Shown here one piece after another: positions 55,672 through 63,881 of a DNA stretch of 64,000 nt (within the stretch, counting starts at the first letter, position 1; the number at the start of each line of letters is the position of its first letter). A model generated the notes under the pieces. It made no database searches and was not told the DNA's origin. It saw only the letters and a program-made list of their open reading frames with translations. The stretch lies in assembly GCA_030432565.1 (NCBI GenBank), contig JAUIGV010000013.1, positions 111,668 to 175,667 of the forward strand. The letters run 5' to 3'. The position numbers and the translations under genes were made by a program. The stretch is from Verrucomicrobiia bacterium (GTDB taxonomy: Bacteria > Verrucomicrobiota > Verrucomicrobiia > Verrucomicrobiales > Akkermansiaceae).

Positions 55672-56889
55672 ATGGCCAAGTACACCCTCCTCTTCATCGC
55701 GGTTTTAGGCGCCGGGTGCTGTGAAAATGGGCCCCTTCCCTTTCGCGAAAAGCAGGAGGTTGAACTGACCGCCGAAGAAATCGCCGCCAAAAAAGCGGCT
55801 GCCGCGCCCCTCGACACGGGCTCGCTCAATATTATCACGAGCGATCTCCCGGACAAGGCAGCCAAGTTTCTCCCCGTCACTGAGAAAATCTTCGCCAAAC
55901 TCAAGCCCGTTCCCGAAGGCGAGCCCGAGGCATACACCGAGACCATTCCTCTCGCTGACAACGCCACCCTGAAAATGCTCCCCATTCCCGGCGGAGAATT
56001 CACCCTCGGTTCCCCGGATTCCGAGGAAGGACGAAGCGACGACGAAGGCCCTCAACGGACCATTAAGATCGAACCCTTCTGGATGGCCGAAACCGAAATC
56101 ACCTGGGGGCACTATATGCGTTTCATGGAGAACGGAGAGCTCCGAAATAAGGACGGTTCGCTGGAAAAAAACGGCAACGTTCAAGTCCCCGAACCTCCAC
56201 TCCTTGGCAACCCGGACCTGTATGATGCCATCTCCCAGCCGACAAGCTTGACGCATCCCATGCACAACAACATGGGCAACAATTCCGGATACGATCCCAA
56301 ATATCCCGCGACGGCCATGACCCAGCACGCCGCTTCAAAATTTTGCGAATGGCTCACCGCCCAAACCGGTCACTACTACCGCCTCCCTACCGAAACCGAG
56401 TGGGAATACGCCTGCCGCGCCGGCACCACCACGACCTATTCCTTTGGCGATGACGTTTCCAAACTTGGCGAGTATGCTTGGTATTTTGAAAACTCCGATG
56501 GCTCCTATCAGCCCGTCGGCACCAAAAAGCCCAACCCGTGGGGCCTCTACGACATGCATGGTAACATGAGCGAGTGGACGCTCGACGCCTACCTTCCAAA
56601 TTACAAAAAGCATCCCGACGGGTCAGTCACCCCCTTCGCCCTTTCTCCCAAACGCTACCCACGCGTCACCCGTGGTGGAGATTGGGACAAGGACCCGGTA
56701 GATCTTCGCTCTGCTGCCCGTCTCCCTTCCGAACAAGGGTGGAAGGACACCGATCCTCAAGACCCCAAATCACTCTGGTATATCTCAGACCATTGGGGCC
56801 TCGGCTTCCGCATCATCCGCCCCGCCAGGAATCCCACCCTCGAGGAAATGCACCTCCTCTGGAATACCGGCCCCGGAGAACGTTTCTAA
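55672..56889 (+). CDS. FGE-like (SUMF1-type) lipoprotein, copy 2
   Basis: A 405-residue tandem paralogue of the gene at 54427, 36 bp downstream. It has a lipobox (VLGAGC), a linker rich in Ala/Lys/Glu, and the same domain: MLPIPGGEFTLGSPDSEEGR, PFWMAETEITWGHYMRFME, YYRLPTETEWEYACRAGTTT, GLYDMHGNMSEWTLDAY and RVTRGGDWDKDPVDLRSAAR. The last 170 residues are nearly identical to copy 1, while the N-terminal third differs, so selection or gene conversion keeps the core alike. It too lacks the FGE catalytic cysteines. It leads directly into the sulfatase gene. Confidence 0.86.
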   Translation: MAKYTLLFIAVLGAGCCENGPLPFREKQEVELTAEEIAAKKAAAAPLDTGSLNIITSDLPDKAAKFLPVTEKIFAKLKPVPEGEPEAYTETIPLADNATLKMLPIPGGEFTLGSPDSEEGRSDDEGPQRTIKIEPFWMAETEITWGHYMRFMENGELRNKDGSLEKNGNVQVPEPPLLGNPDLYDAISQPTSLTHPMHNNMGNNSGYDPKYPATAMTQHAASKFCEWLTAQTGHYYRLPTETEWEYACRAGTTTTYSFGDDVSKLGEYAWYFENSDGSYQPVGTKKPNPWGLYDMHGNMSEWTLDAYLPNYKKHPDGSVTPFALSPKRYPRVTRGGDWDKDPVDLRSAARLPSEQGWKDTDPQDPKSLWYISDHWGLGFRIIRPARNPTLEEMHLLWNTGPGERF

Positions 56890-56915
56890 CCTCATCCCCA
56901 ACCCAACCAGACTTC

Positions 56916-58307
56916 ATGAACAAACTCCTCCTCTTCACCTTCGCGATCACCTCGCTCATCGGCCGCGCTGCCGATCAACCAAACTTCATCATCATCTTCA
57001 CCGACGACCAGGGCTACGGGGACCTCGGCTGCTTCGGCTCCACTAAAATCAAAACCCCCAACATCGACCGCCTCGCCAAAGAAGGACGCAAGTTCACCAA
57101 CTTCATGGTCGCCTCCCCCGTCTGCTCCCCCTCACGCGCCGCCCTTCTCACCGGTTGCTATCCCAAGCGCGTCAGCATGCACCAACACGTCCTCTTTCCC
57201 TCCTCGACAAAAGGACTCAACCCCGAAGAGCACACCATCGCCGATCACCTCAAGGGCCAGGGCTACGCCACCGCCTGCTTTGGCAAATGGCACCTCGGCC
57301 ACCATCCCGAAACCCTTCCCACCAGCAACGGCTTCGACTCCTACCTCGGCATCCCCTACTCAAACGACATGAATCACCCCGACAACAAGGGGAAACCCAA
57401 AGGAGGCTGGGCAGGCATGGACGCACTTTGGAAAGACCCCGAATCCACTCTCACCAAGTGGAAAACACCCCTCATGGAGAACGAGAAAATCGTCGAACTC
57501 CCAGTCGACCAGCGCACCGTCACCCGACGCTACACCGACCGGTCCATCGATTTCATCAAAGCCAACAAGGACAAGCCCTTCTTCCTCTACCTCCCCCACT
57601 CCATGCCGCACATCCCACTCTACGTGCCGGATGAAATCCGCGACCCGAATCCCCTCAACGCCTATACCAATGTCATCGAGCATATCGACGCCGAAGTTGG
57701 ACGCATCGCAGATCTCCTTCGTGAATTGAAGCTCGATCAAAACACCTACCTCATCTTCACCACCGACAACGGACCGTGGCTTCAATTCAAACATCACGGG
57801 GGATCAGCCGGGCCTCTTCGCGAGGGCAAAGGCACCACCTTCGAAGGTGGCCAACGTGTCCCCTGTGTCATGTGGGCTCCCGGCCGCATCCCCGCCGACA
57901 CCACCTGCGACCAACTCTGCGGCACCATCGACCTCCTTCCCACCATCGCCGCCCTTACCAAAACCCCTCTTCCAAAAGACAAGAAAATCGATGGTCTCGA
58001 CATCTCCGACCTCCTTGCCGGGGGCAACAAATCGCCCCGCAACGAATTCATTTATTACACCTCGCGCGGCGATCTCGAAGGCCTTCGGCAGGGCAAATAC
58101 AAGCTCCTCATTAAAAAGAACCGTCGCCAAAAAAACCAACCCGCGGATCGTGCAAACATCATGCTCTTCGACCTCGAAGCCGACCTCGGCGAGAAAAACA
58201 ACCTCACCGAAGAGCACCCCGAAATCGTCGCCAAACTCGGCATTCGCATGCAGGAACTCGACGCCGAGATCACCAAAAACCAGCGTCAACCCTGGTTGAA
58301 GAAGTAA
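56916..58307 (+). CDS. Secreted Cys-type sulfatase (arylsulfatase family)
   Basis: 463 residues from the ATG at 56916 (signal peptide LLLFTFAITSLIGRAAD). The metal-binding N-terminus reads FIIIFTDDQGYGDLGCFGS; the formylglycine signature is C-S-P-S-R (SPVCSPSRAALLTGCYPK); further ligands are in KWHLGHHPE, HSMPHIPLYVPD, FTTDNGPWLQFKHHG and REGKGTTFEGGQRVPCVMW. The end has the standard LYDLE-like block (MLFDLEADLGEKNN). It should remove sulfate esters from a glycan in the periplasm or outside. It starts 26 bp after the second FGE-like gene and is probably co-transcribed with both. Confidence 0.93.
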   Translation: MNKLLLFTFAITSLIGRAADQPNFIIIFTDDQGYGDLGCFGSTKIKTPNIDRLAKEGRKFTNFMVASPVCSPSRAALLTGCYPKRVSMHQHVLFPSSTKGLNPEEHTIADHLKGQGYATACFGKWHLGHHPETLPTSNGFDSYLGIPYSNDMNHPDNKGKPKGGWAGMDALWKDPESTLTKWKTPLMENEKIVELPVDQRTVTRRYTDRSIDFIKANKDKPFFLYLPHSMPHIPLYVPDEIRDPNPLNAYTNVIEHIDAEVGRIADLLRELKLDQNTYLIFTTDNGPWLQFKHHGGSAGPLREGKGTTFEGGQRVPCVMWAPGRIPADTTCDQLCGTIDLLPTIAALTKTPLPKDKKIDGLDISDLLAGGNKSPRNEFIYYTSRGDLEGLRQGKYKLLIKKNRRQKNQPADRANIMLFDLEADLGEKNNLTEEHPEIVAKLGIRMQELDAEITKNQRQPWLKK

Positions 58308-58365
58308 AATCCTCTCACAATTTCTTTTCTTACACTCGACTCTTTTCTTCTCATCTCCTGCGGCG

Positions 58366-58630
58366 GTTCGCCAACCCCAATCTCCCGGCGATACGCGAAC
58401 GTGCCGGAGATAGCCGGGCAGTAGTTCTTGCAGACTCCTCAAAAGACCGCGCACCAGAAACCGGAAACGGCTTTCCCGGCTACTGGAAGAAAGGCGGGCG
58501 CGAGCGAAACCTTCTCCCGATCGATTGGTATCGAGTCGGGGCGGGAACGGCAAAGCGCCCAAGTGGAGATCTGGTCAGCGTGGTCCTTTTTGGAAATATT
58601 GAAGGTCCTTCGCTCATGAACCCGATGTAA
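58366..58630 (+). pseudogene. Coding-like remnant without a start codon
   Basis: A plus-strand frame open from about 58366 to the stop at 58628-58630 has strongly gene-like codon use, yet no ATG, GTG or TTG occurs before its final third. The translation includes NPNLPAIRERAGDSRAVVLA, RAPETGNGFPGYWKKGG and LLPIDWYRVGAGTAKRPSGD, ending FGNIEGPSLMNPM. No family is recognised. It appears to be the C-terminal part of a gene whose beginning was lost when the present sulfatase region was formed. Confidence 0.5.
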
Positions 58631-58640
58631 ATTCACACGG

Positions 58641-59321
58641 CTACTTCACCTCCCGGATCTTAATATTCCGGAAGGAAACCACGTTCCCGTGATCCTGCAG
58701 ACATAGATGACCCTTCGTCGCTTTTCCGAAATTTTTAAACTTACTAAACTTCGAAGCGGCCACCCTCTTGTCCCAATCTTCCGAGCCTTTGACATACTCG
58801 ACGTATTTCGTTCCGTTCATCCACTGCACACATTTCCCGGGCGTGATGAGAATCTTCAGGGTATTCCACTCACCCGCGGGCTTGGTGGCATCGACCCCCT
58901 TGGCCGGCTGGTAAAGTTGATAAAGCCATCCCGCTTTCTGAGGATCGTGCCCATCGACATTGTCCTGGATTTGAATTTCCGGACCAGTGCGCCATGGAGT
59001 GCTCTCTGTTTCCTTCACGTGAAACATCAACCCGGAGTTGCCACCTTTTGAGATCTTGTAATCCACCGTAAACTCGAAGGAGTCATACTGCTTCTTCGTG
59101 ATAATATCTCCACCACCCCGACCGGTAAGCGTGAGCTCCCCGTCCTTCACCACCCATTTCGGAGACACCGTCTCCTTCTTGTAATTCCGAAAATGCTCCG
59201 TCGACTTTCCATCAAACAAGAGGGTCCAACCTGCCTCTTTTTCGGCAGCGGTGAGCTGGTTGGCCTTGTGATGGTCGGCAGCCAGAGGAAGAGTCAGCAG
59301 GAGGAAGGCAATAGCTTTCAT
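58641..59321 (-). CDS. Secreted DUF1080 protein
   Basis: 226 residues from the ATG at 59321 (signal peptide KAIAFLLLTLPLAAD). One DUF1080 domain fills the protein: AGWTLLFDGKSTEHFRNY, YDSFEFTVDYKISKGGNSGL, TPWRTGPEIQIQDNVDGHD, and LCLQDHGNVVSFRNIKIREV. It is the most standard of the three DUF1080 proteins here. It lies on the opposite strand to the sulfatase, and follows the paralogue gene at 59372 on the same strand by 50 bp. Confidence 0.88.
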   Translation of the reverse strand: MKAIAFLLLTLPLAADHHKANQLTAAEKEAGWTLLFDGKSTEHFRNYKKETVSPKWVVKDGELTLTGRGGGDIITKKQYDSFEFTVDYKISKGGNSGLMFHVKETESTPWRTGPEIQIQDNVDGHDPQKAGWLYQLYQPAKGVDATKPAGEWNTLKILITPGKCVQWMNGTKYVEYVKGSEDWDKRVAASKFSKFKNFGKATKGHLCLQDHGNVVSFRNIKIREVK

Positions 59322-59371
59322 GACGGATATCCTAGAAAAAGCATCCACCCATTCCAAGCCCCAAGAAGGCC

Positions 59372-60280
59372 TTAACCTCCGGTTTGAACTTCAACCCGGA
59401 AGAAAGCCCTGGCGAGATCCTGTAGTCCGGCTTCGCTGAGATCAAATTCAACGCTCGTCGTAGTGCCATCGTCAGCGTCAATTCCATCATCCAGGTCTGC
59501 GTCCCAATTCTCGAGGTCAGTCGAATACTTCACGGCGTAAACCTGACCGGGAGAGGAATTCCAGGTCAGAGTAAGAGTGTCGGCTACCGGGTTAAAAACG
59601 ATCTCCGTGACCTGCAGGCCCACCCCTCCGCCAACTTCCCCGTTGATCGACAAATTATCAATCGCAGTGTGATTGCCAGTCTCATTGGCACCAAGGAAAT
59701 CGCCTCCTTTGATTCCGAGAGTGTAGGTTCCCGGTTCGGACAATGGCACGGGAGCCTCGAAAGTCGCCGTCACATTCGGAACGCCTGCTGCCGTTCCGGA
59801 CAGGGAATCAACCACATCCACCGACGCCACGGTCGCACCCGATGGATCAATCACTGAAAAGGTATAGTCACTGCGTCGATTCACATTCTGAACCTGCCCT
59901 CCGCTGATTGACCAGTTGTCGAAAGTGATGTCGGTCAAAGTCACGGAAGCGCCGGGAAGTACAGTCAGGCTGACAGCGGTTGTCCAAAAAGTATTTCCAT
60001 TTCCGGTATTAATCCCGGGAGCAAAAATATCCTGAACATCCGGCTGGGCGTCAAACAAGCGAAGCCCACCCCCTGCTGCCGTGAACGCGCTCATGCTTCC
60101 CGGGTCCTGCACCCCGTTCACTATCCAGTTGAGATCGGAAGCCGTATCATCCGCCGCATTGACCTCCGACAGAGTCCGGCCATCAAAGGTAGTGGACGCG
60201 ATAACCTCTGCTTGAAGAGAACCAACCGGAAGCAGCGCAATCAATAAGGCTGCCGGAGAGATTGAATTTAAATATTTCAT
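59372..60280 (-). CDS. Secreted beta-sandwich protein with alternative C-terminal module (no PEP-CTERM)
   Basis: 302 residues from the ATG at 60280 (signal peptide LLIALLPVGSLQAEV). Residues 25-210 are closely similar to the PEP-CTERM protein encoded just upstream (STTFDGRTLSEVNAAD, GNGNTFWTTAVSLTVLPG, GIKGGDFLGANETGNHTAID). From about residue 232 the PEP-CTERM tail is replaced by a 70-residue module with DTLTLTW, VYAVKYSTDLENW and FFRVEV, the same kind as in the protein at 9238. Each gene of this pair has its own transcription end: a terminator lies at 60331-60370. Confidence 0.85.
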   Translation of the reverse strand: MKYLNSISPAALLIALLPVGSLQAEVIASTTFDGRTLSEVNAADDTASDLNWIVNGVQDPGSMSAFTAAGGGLRLFDAQPDVQDIFAPGINTGNGNTFWTTAVSLTVLPGASVTLTDITFDNWSISGGQVQNVNRRSDYTFSVIDPSGATVASVDVVDSLSGTAAGVPNVTATFEAPVPLSEPGTYTLGIKGGDFLGANETGNHTAIDNLSINGEVGGGVGLQVTEIVFNPVADTLTLTWNSSPGQVYAVKYSTDLENWDADLDDGIDADDGTTTSVEFDLSEAGLQDLARAFFRVEVQTGG

Positions 60281-60330
60281 ATGATGGGATTTTTTCTGGC
60301 TGAAGGTCGGTTCCTGGGCGCAGGAATAAT

Positions 60331-60370
60331 AAAAAAGGCCACCCCCGGTTCGAAACCCGTCCGGATGACC
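60331..60370 (-). terminator. Terminator after the second PEP-CTERM gene
   Basis: On the minus strand GGTCATCC pairs with GGGGTGGCC, an inner GGTT...AACC pairing adds stability, and a run of six T follows. It separates the PEP-CTERM gene from its paralogue. Confidence 0.75.
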
Positions 60371-60398
60371 CTTGATAAAAATTAAGAACCCTTGCCTC

Positions 60399-61106
60399 TT
60401 AGCGGCGGCGGCCCAAGAGAGCGAGAAGGCTGAACGCGGAGAGCAAAAGTGCAGAGGGTTCAGGCACAGCAGCGACTGTTCCGTTGATCGAAAGGTTGTC
60501 GATACCAGTATGATTCCCCGTCTCGTTGGCCCCGAGGAAATCCCCACCCTTGATTTCAAGGGTGTAAGTTCCGGGGGCGGTCAAGGCGACCGCCGAAGGG
60601 AAAGCCGCCGTTACATTCGGCACGCCTGCCCCGGTCCCTGAAAGCACATCGACAACATCAACTGTTCCAACAACTGCATTCGAAGGATCAAGAATACTCA
60701 GTGTAAAATCCGATCTCCTGTCCACGTTCTGAGTCTGACCGCCATTGATGGACCACGAGTCAAAAGTCACATCAGTCACTGTGACCGATCCACCTCCAGC
60801 TACCGTAAGACTTACGGAAGTCGTCCAAAAAGTATTGCCATTCCCGGTATTGATTCCGGGAGCAAAAATATTTGGGGTATCTCCTCCATTAAATATCGCC
60901 TGAGGCGCGCCGGCGGCATTGAGCGCGGACATACTGCCGGGATCAGCCAGGCCATTGGTAACCCAATTAAGGTCATTTGCAGTATTGGAAGGGGAGAGCG
61001 TTTTTCCATCGAAGCTTGTCGATGCAAGAACGACAGCGCCAGCCGAACCACAGAGCGCCAATGAAGCTGCTATCGCGGAAACCATGAAGTTTTTGTGTGT
61101 CATCAT
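60399..61106 (-). CDS. Secreted beta-sandwich protein with PEP-CTERM sorting tail
   Basis: A 235-residue protein with a signal peptide (VSAIAASLALCGSAGAVV). The body is the same fold as its neighbour (STSFDGKTLSPSNTANDLNW, GNGNTFWTTSVSLTVAGGG, IKGGDFLGANETGNHTGID). The C-terminus is a standard PEP-CTERM signal: VPEPSALLLSAFSLLALLG followed by three Arg. It is expected to be processed by an exosortase and delivered to the envelope or matrix. Either of the first two Met codons may be the start. Confidence 0.88.
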   Translation of the reverse strand: MMTHKNFMVSAIAASLALCGSAGAVVLASTSFDGKTLSPSNTANDLNWVTNGLADPGSMSALNAAGAPQAIFNGGDTPNIFAPGINTGNGNTFWTTSVSLTVAGGGSVTVTDVTFDSWSINGGQTQNVDRRSDFTLSILDPSNAVVGTVDVVDVLSGTGAGVPNVTAAFPSAVALTAPGTYTLEIKGGDFLGANETGNHTGIDNLSINGTVAAVPEPSALLLSAFSLLALLGRRR

Positions 61107-61296
61107 TTTGTTCTGGCCCTTTCACTACTAGATCTTTGAAGAGATTCCCAGCTCCATTCTCGGGATTCACAAAATAAGCCTACCCATGAAGGGGTAACGC
61201 CATGGAAATCTCCAGGCCCTCGTTCGACGGCGACTCCTCAGTCTCGGGAAAAATTCCCTCTTGATGCCCCTTCCCCAACTGACAAACTCCCAAACC

Positions 61297-62580
61297 ATGG
61301 CTTTTAGACTTCTTCTCCCGCTCTTCCTCATCACAACCGCGCTCGCCGACTGGCCTGCCTTCCGCGGACCGGATAATGATGGCATCTATCCCCCACGCGG
61401 GGACGGCAAGCTCCACGGCTTTCCCACCGAATGGAGCGAAACCAAGAACATTGTCTGGAAAACCCCCGTCACCGGGCGCGCCTGGTCCACTCCCGTCGTC
61501 ATGGACAACGAGGTCTGGGTCACCAACGCCACGCCCGACGGGAAAAAGATGTATGCTGTTTGCCTCGATAAAACCACCGGCAAGAAAATTCACGACCTCC
61601 TTCTCTTCGAGAACGCCGATCCCGAACCGCTCAGCAACCACGTCAACGGCTACGGTTCCTGCTCTCCCGCCATCGATGCCGACCACGTCTACATTCACTT
61701 TGGCAGCTACGGAACGGCAGCTCTTGATCGCAAAACCGGCAAAAAAGTCTGGGAACGCCGCGATCTCCCCTGCCAACACTTCCGCGGCCCCGGCTCGTCC
61801 GTCGTCCTCCACAAGAACCTCGTCATCCTCTCAATGGACGGTGTCGACGTGCAATACCTTGTCGCTCTCGACCGCAAGACCGGAAAGAACGTCTGGAAGA
61901 CCGACCGCACCACCGACTTCGGCGACGTCGAAGCCGATGGCAAAATCCGTGGCGGTGGTGACTTTCGCAAAGCCTACACTACGCCCAACTTCGTCACCCT
62001 CAACGGCGTCCGCCAACTCGTCTCTCCCGGAGCCAAAGCCTGCTACGGCTACAATGCCGACACCGGAAAGGAACTTTGGAAGATCACTTACAAGGGCTTT
62101 TCCAATGCTGCCGCGCCCGTCTTCATCGGTAACGAGATGGCCATCATCAACACCGGCCTTGGCAAGGCCCACGTTCTGGGTCTGCGACTCGATGACAAAC
62201 TTGCCGGCGACGTCACCGCCAGCCACATCGAGTGGGACATCTTTAAGCGGATGCCCGCCCGCTCCTCGCCCGTCGTCATCGGCAAAAAAATCTACCTTGT
62301 CAGCGAAAGTGGAATCCTAAGCCAAGTCGATGCTGCCACTGGAGAAATCGAAACCTACCTGGCCCTCAAAGAACCCTTCTCCGCCTCCGGCGTATACGCC
62401 GATGGCCACCTCTACGTCAGCAGCGAAGAGGGAACCACCTTCGTCGTCCAACCCGGACCCGACATGAAGATCATTGCCACCAATAAACTCGACGATGGCT
62501 TCATGTCCTCCCCCGCTCTCGATGACAAAGCTCTCTACCTCCGCACGAAGTCGCACGTTTATCGCGTCGAGAAAAAGTAA
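61297..62580 (+). CDS. Secreted PQQ-like beta-propeller protein
   Basis: 427 residues from the ATG at 61297, which gives a signal peptide (FRLLLPLFLITTALAD); in-frame ATG and TTG codons 33-36 bp upstream are less likely. The mature part starts WPAFRGPDNDGIYPPRGDGK, the standard opening of verrucomicrobial PQQ-repeat proteins, and has repeated blades (YAVCLDKTTGKKI, AALDRKTGKKVWERRD, VALDRKTGKNVWKTD, YGYNADTGKELWKIT, QVDAATGEIETY). No catalytic residues of PQQ dehydrogenases were recognised, so it may bind ligand or protein rather than act as an enzyme. Confidence 0.88.
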   Translation: MAFRLLLPLFLITTALADWPAFRGPDNDGIYPPRGDGKLHGFPTEWSETKNIVWKTPVTGRAWSTPVVMDNEVWVTNATPDGKKMYAVCLDKTTGKKIHDLLLFENADPEPLSNHVNGYGSCSPAIDADHVYIHFGSYGTAALDRKTGKKVWERRDLPCQHFRGPGSSVVLHKNLVILSMDGVDVQYLVALDRKTGKNVWKTDRTTDFGDVEADGKIRGGGDFRKAYTTPNFVTLNGVRQLVSPGAKACYGYNADTGKELWKITYKGFSNAAAPVFIGNEMAIINTGLGKAHVLGLRLDDKLAGDVTASHIEWDIFKRMPARSSPVVIGKKIYLVSESGILSQVDAATGEIETYLALKEPFSASGVYADGHLYVSSEEGTTFVVQPGPDMKIIATNKLDDGFMSSPALDDKALYLRTKSHVYRVEKK

Positions 62581-62604
62581 TCCCGACGAAGCTGGTCTAG
62601 CGAC

Positions 62605-62802
62605 CTACTGTTCGGAAATCCGATTGAGCAAATCAGTCACAACGTCCGGATTCGAACCCGCAACATTCTGCTTTCCGAGAGGATCGGACTCATAGTCGAA
62701 GAGATCGATCCGGGTCGGATTCGCAGCATCATTTCCCCATCGAACAAGTCGGTAACGATCTGTCCGAATGGAATAACCATCGGTGCCACTTTTGCGCTGA
62801 TC
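62605..62802 (-). pseudogene. C-terminal fragment of a sulfatase, cut by an IS3 element
   Basis: Read on the minus strand the frame ends with TAG at 62605-62607 and contains SIRTDRYRLVRWGNDAANPT, DLFDYESDPLGKQNVAGS and DVVTDLLNRISEQ. This is the typical end of an iduronate-2-sulfatase-like enzyme (GYSIRTDRYRL, then LFDYESDP-x-x-x-x-NVA). The frame is broken exactly at the left end of the IS3 element at 62803. The first part of the gene should lie beyond the insertion, outside this window, or be lost. Confidence 0.75.
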
Positions 62803-62865
62803 TGACCTCCTAAAACCGGACCACTTGGGATGCTAGGTTTGGCTTCCTAGAAGCAAAACCAGGAC

Positions 62866-63144
62866 ATGCAAAAGAAGGAACCTAAGACAGAGGAAATCAT
62901 TCGTATTATTCGCAAAGCTGACTCGGGACAGACAGTGGAAGACGTCTGCCGTGAAGAGAATATTTGCGTGCAGGCCTTTTATCGGTGGAGGCTTAAATAT
63001 GGCCGCATGGAGGTGGCTGACGCCAAACGTTTCAAGGAACTCGTGAACGAAAATGGGAAACTCAAAAAGATGCTCGCCGACGAGATGCTCAAAATCCGTG
63101 TGTTGGAAGAGAGCTTGAAAGAAGGTGGTAAGCGCCTCCGCTAA
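62866..63144 (+). CDS. IS3-family transposase OrfA
   Basis: A 92-residue protein with the HTH_Tnp_1 layout: EEIIRIIRKADSGQTVEDVC, then the recognition helix region CVQAFYRWRLKYG, and a leucine-zipper-like tail (FKELVNENGKLKKMLADEML). This is the DNA-binding half of the transposase and is intact. The ATG is preceded closely by AGGA. It continues into orfB in another frame. Confidence 0.9.
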   Translation: MQKKEPKTEEIIRIIRKADSGQTVEDVCREENICVQAFYRWRLKYGRMEVADAKRFKELVNENGKLKKMLADEMLKIRVLEESLKEGGKRLR

Positions 63145-63880
63145 GAAGCGGTTAGTGCCCTCGGTTGTTGAGTCAGGTCTCTGCTCGGTGCGTCGTGCGT
63201 GCCGTTACCTGAGTCTGTCACATTAGAGCTGCCACTACCGTGAGCGTGGAAGCGATGGGAAAAAGAAACTGATTGGGCGCATCATCGCTTTGAGTCGGAA
63301 GTATCCCCGCTATGGATATCGTCGAATCAGAGTGCTGTTGATGCGTGGGGGGGGGAAGGTTGGCCGAAAGCTCGTTGAGCAAGTCATGAGATTGGAAGGG
63401 CTGGGAGCCCAAGGCAAGAAGCCCCGAAAAAGGCGGGGCGGAACTTCAACAGCACTTCCGACCAAAGCAGGTTCAGCGAATGAAGTCTGGAGTTGGCACT
63501 TTGTGGACACCCGCACTGAGAATGGAGTGCCTTTGAAACTCTTGACCCTCATCGATAAATATACCCGTCAATGCCTGACCATCCGGGCGCAACGAAGGCT
63601 CCGAAGTGGTGATATCCTCGATGCATTAAGTGAAGTAATGAGTGAGCGTGTTGTGCCCCAATGCACCCGGAGTGATAATGGATCCAAGTTCATCGCAAAA
63701 GAGATTCAAAGTTGGCTTAATGATCTGGGAATTAGGAGCTCTATATTGATCCAGTAAGCCCCTGGCAAAATGGTCATGTGGAGAGTGTTCACAATCGATT
63801 GCGAGATGAATGCCTGAACCAAGAGGATTTTTTGAGCGTCCTATAGGCTCAAATCGTCATGGAACAATAGCGCCTTTGGC
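63125..63880 (+). pseudogene. IS3-family transposase OrfB, broken
   Basis: The second transposase half is present in pieces. The frame from 63125 reads SAKKRLVPSVVESGLCSVRR and then has a TAG at 63224-63226 in the middle of a conserved region (LSLSH, stop, SCHYRERG). It is open again to 63757 with the integrase core (NEVWSWHFVDTRTENG, LIDKYTRQCLT, CTRSDNGSKFIAKEIQSWL). Near 63737 a frameshift moves the rest (YIDPVSPWQNGHVESVHNRL) to another frame, which stops at about 63843. Only SAFGLTPE remains of the end. The DDE enzyme is not functional as written. Confidence 0.8.
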
Positions 63881-63881
63881 C

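Larger units (their letters stand above)
62803..63881 (+). mobile_element. IS3-family insertion sequence, decayed
   Basis: The left end starts TGACCTCCTAAAACCGGACC at 62803. It holds an intact orfA (62866-63144) and a broken orfB. The right limit is set at the start of the next IS end (TGACCCCGG at 63882) and is approximate. Insertion destroyed a sulfatase gene on the minus strand. The transposase has a nonsense codon and a frameshift, so the element cannot move by its own enzyme. Confidence 0.75.

Noticed and set aside
56574..56915. Upstream extension of the sulfatase at 56916
   Set aside because: It overlaps the end of the FGE-like gene in another frame; the ATG at 56916 has a proper signal peptide and FIIIFTDDQ follows normally.
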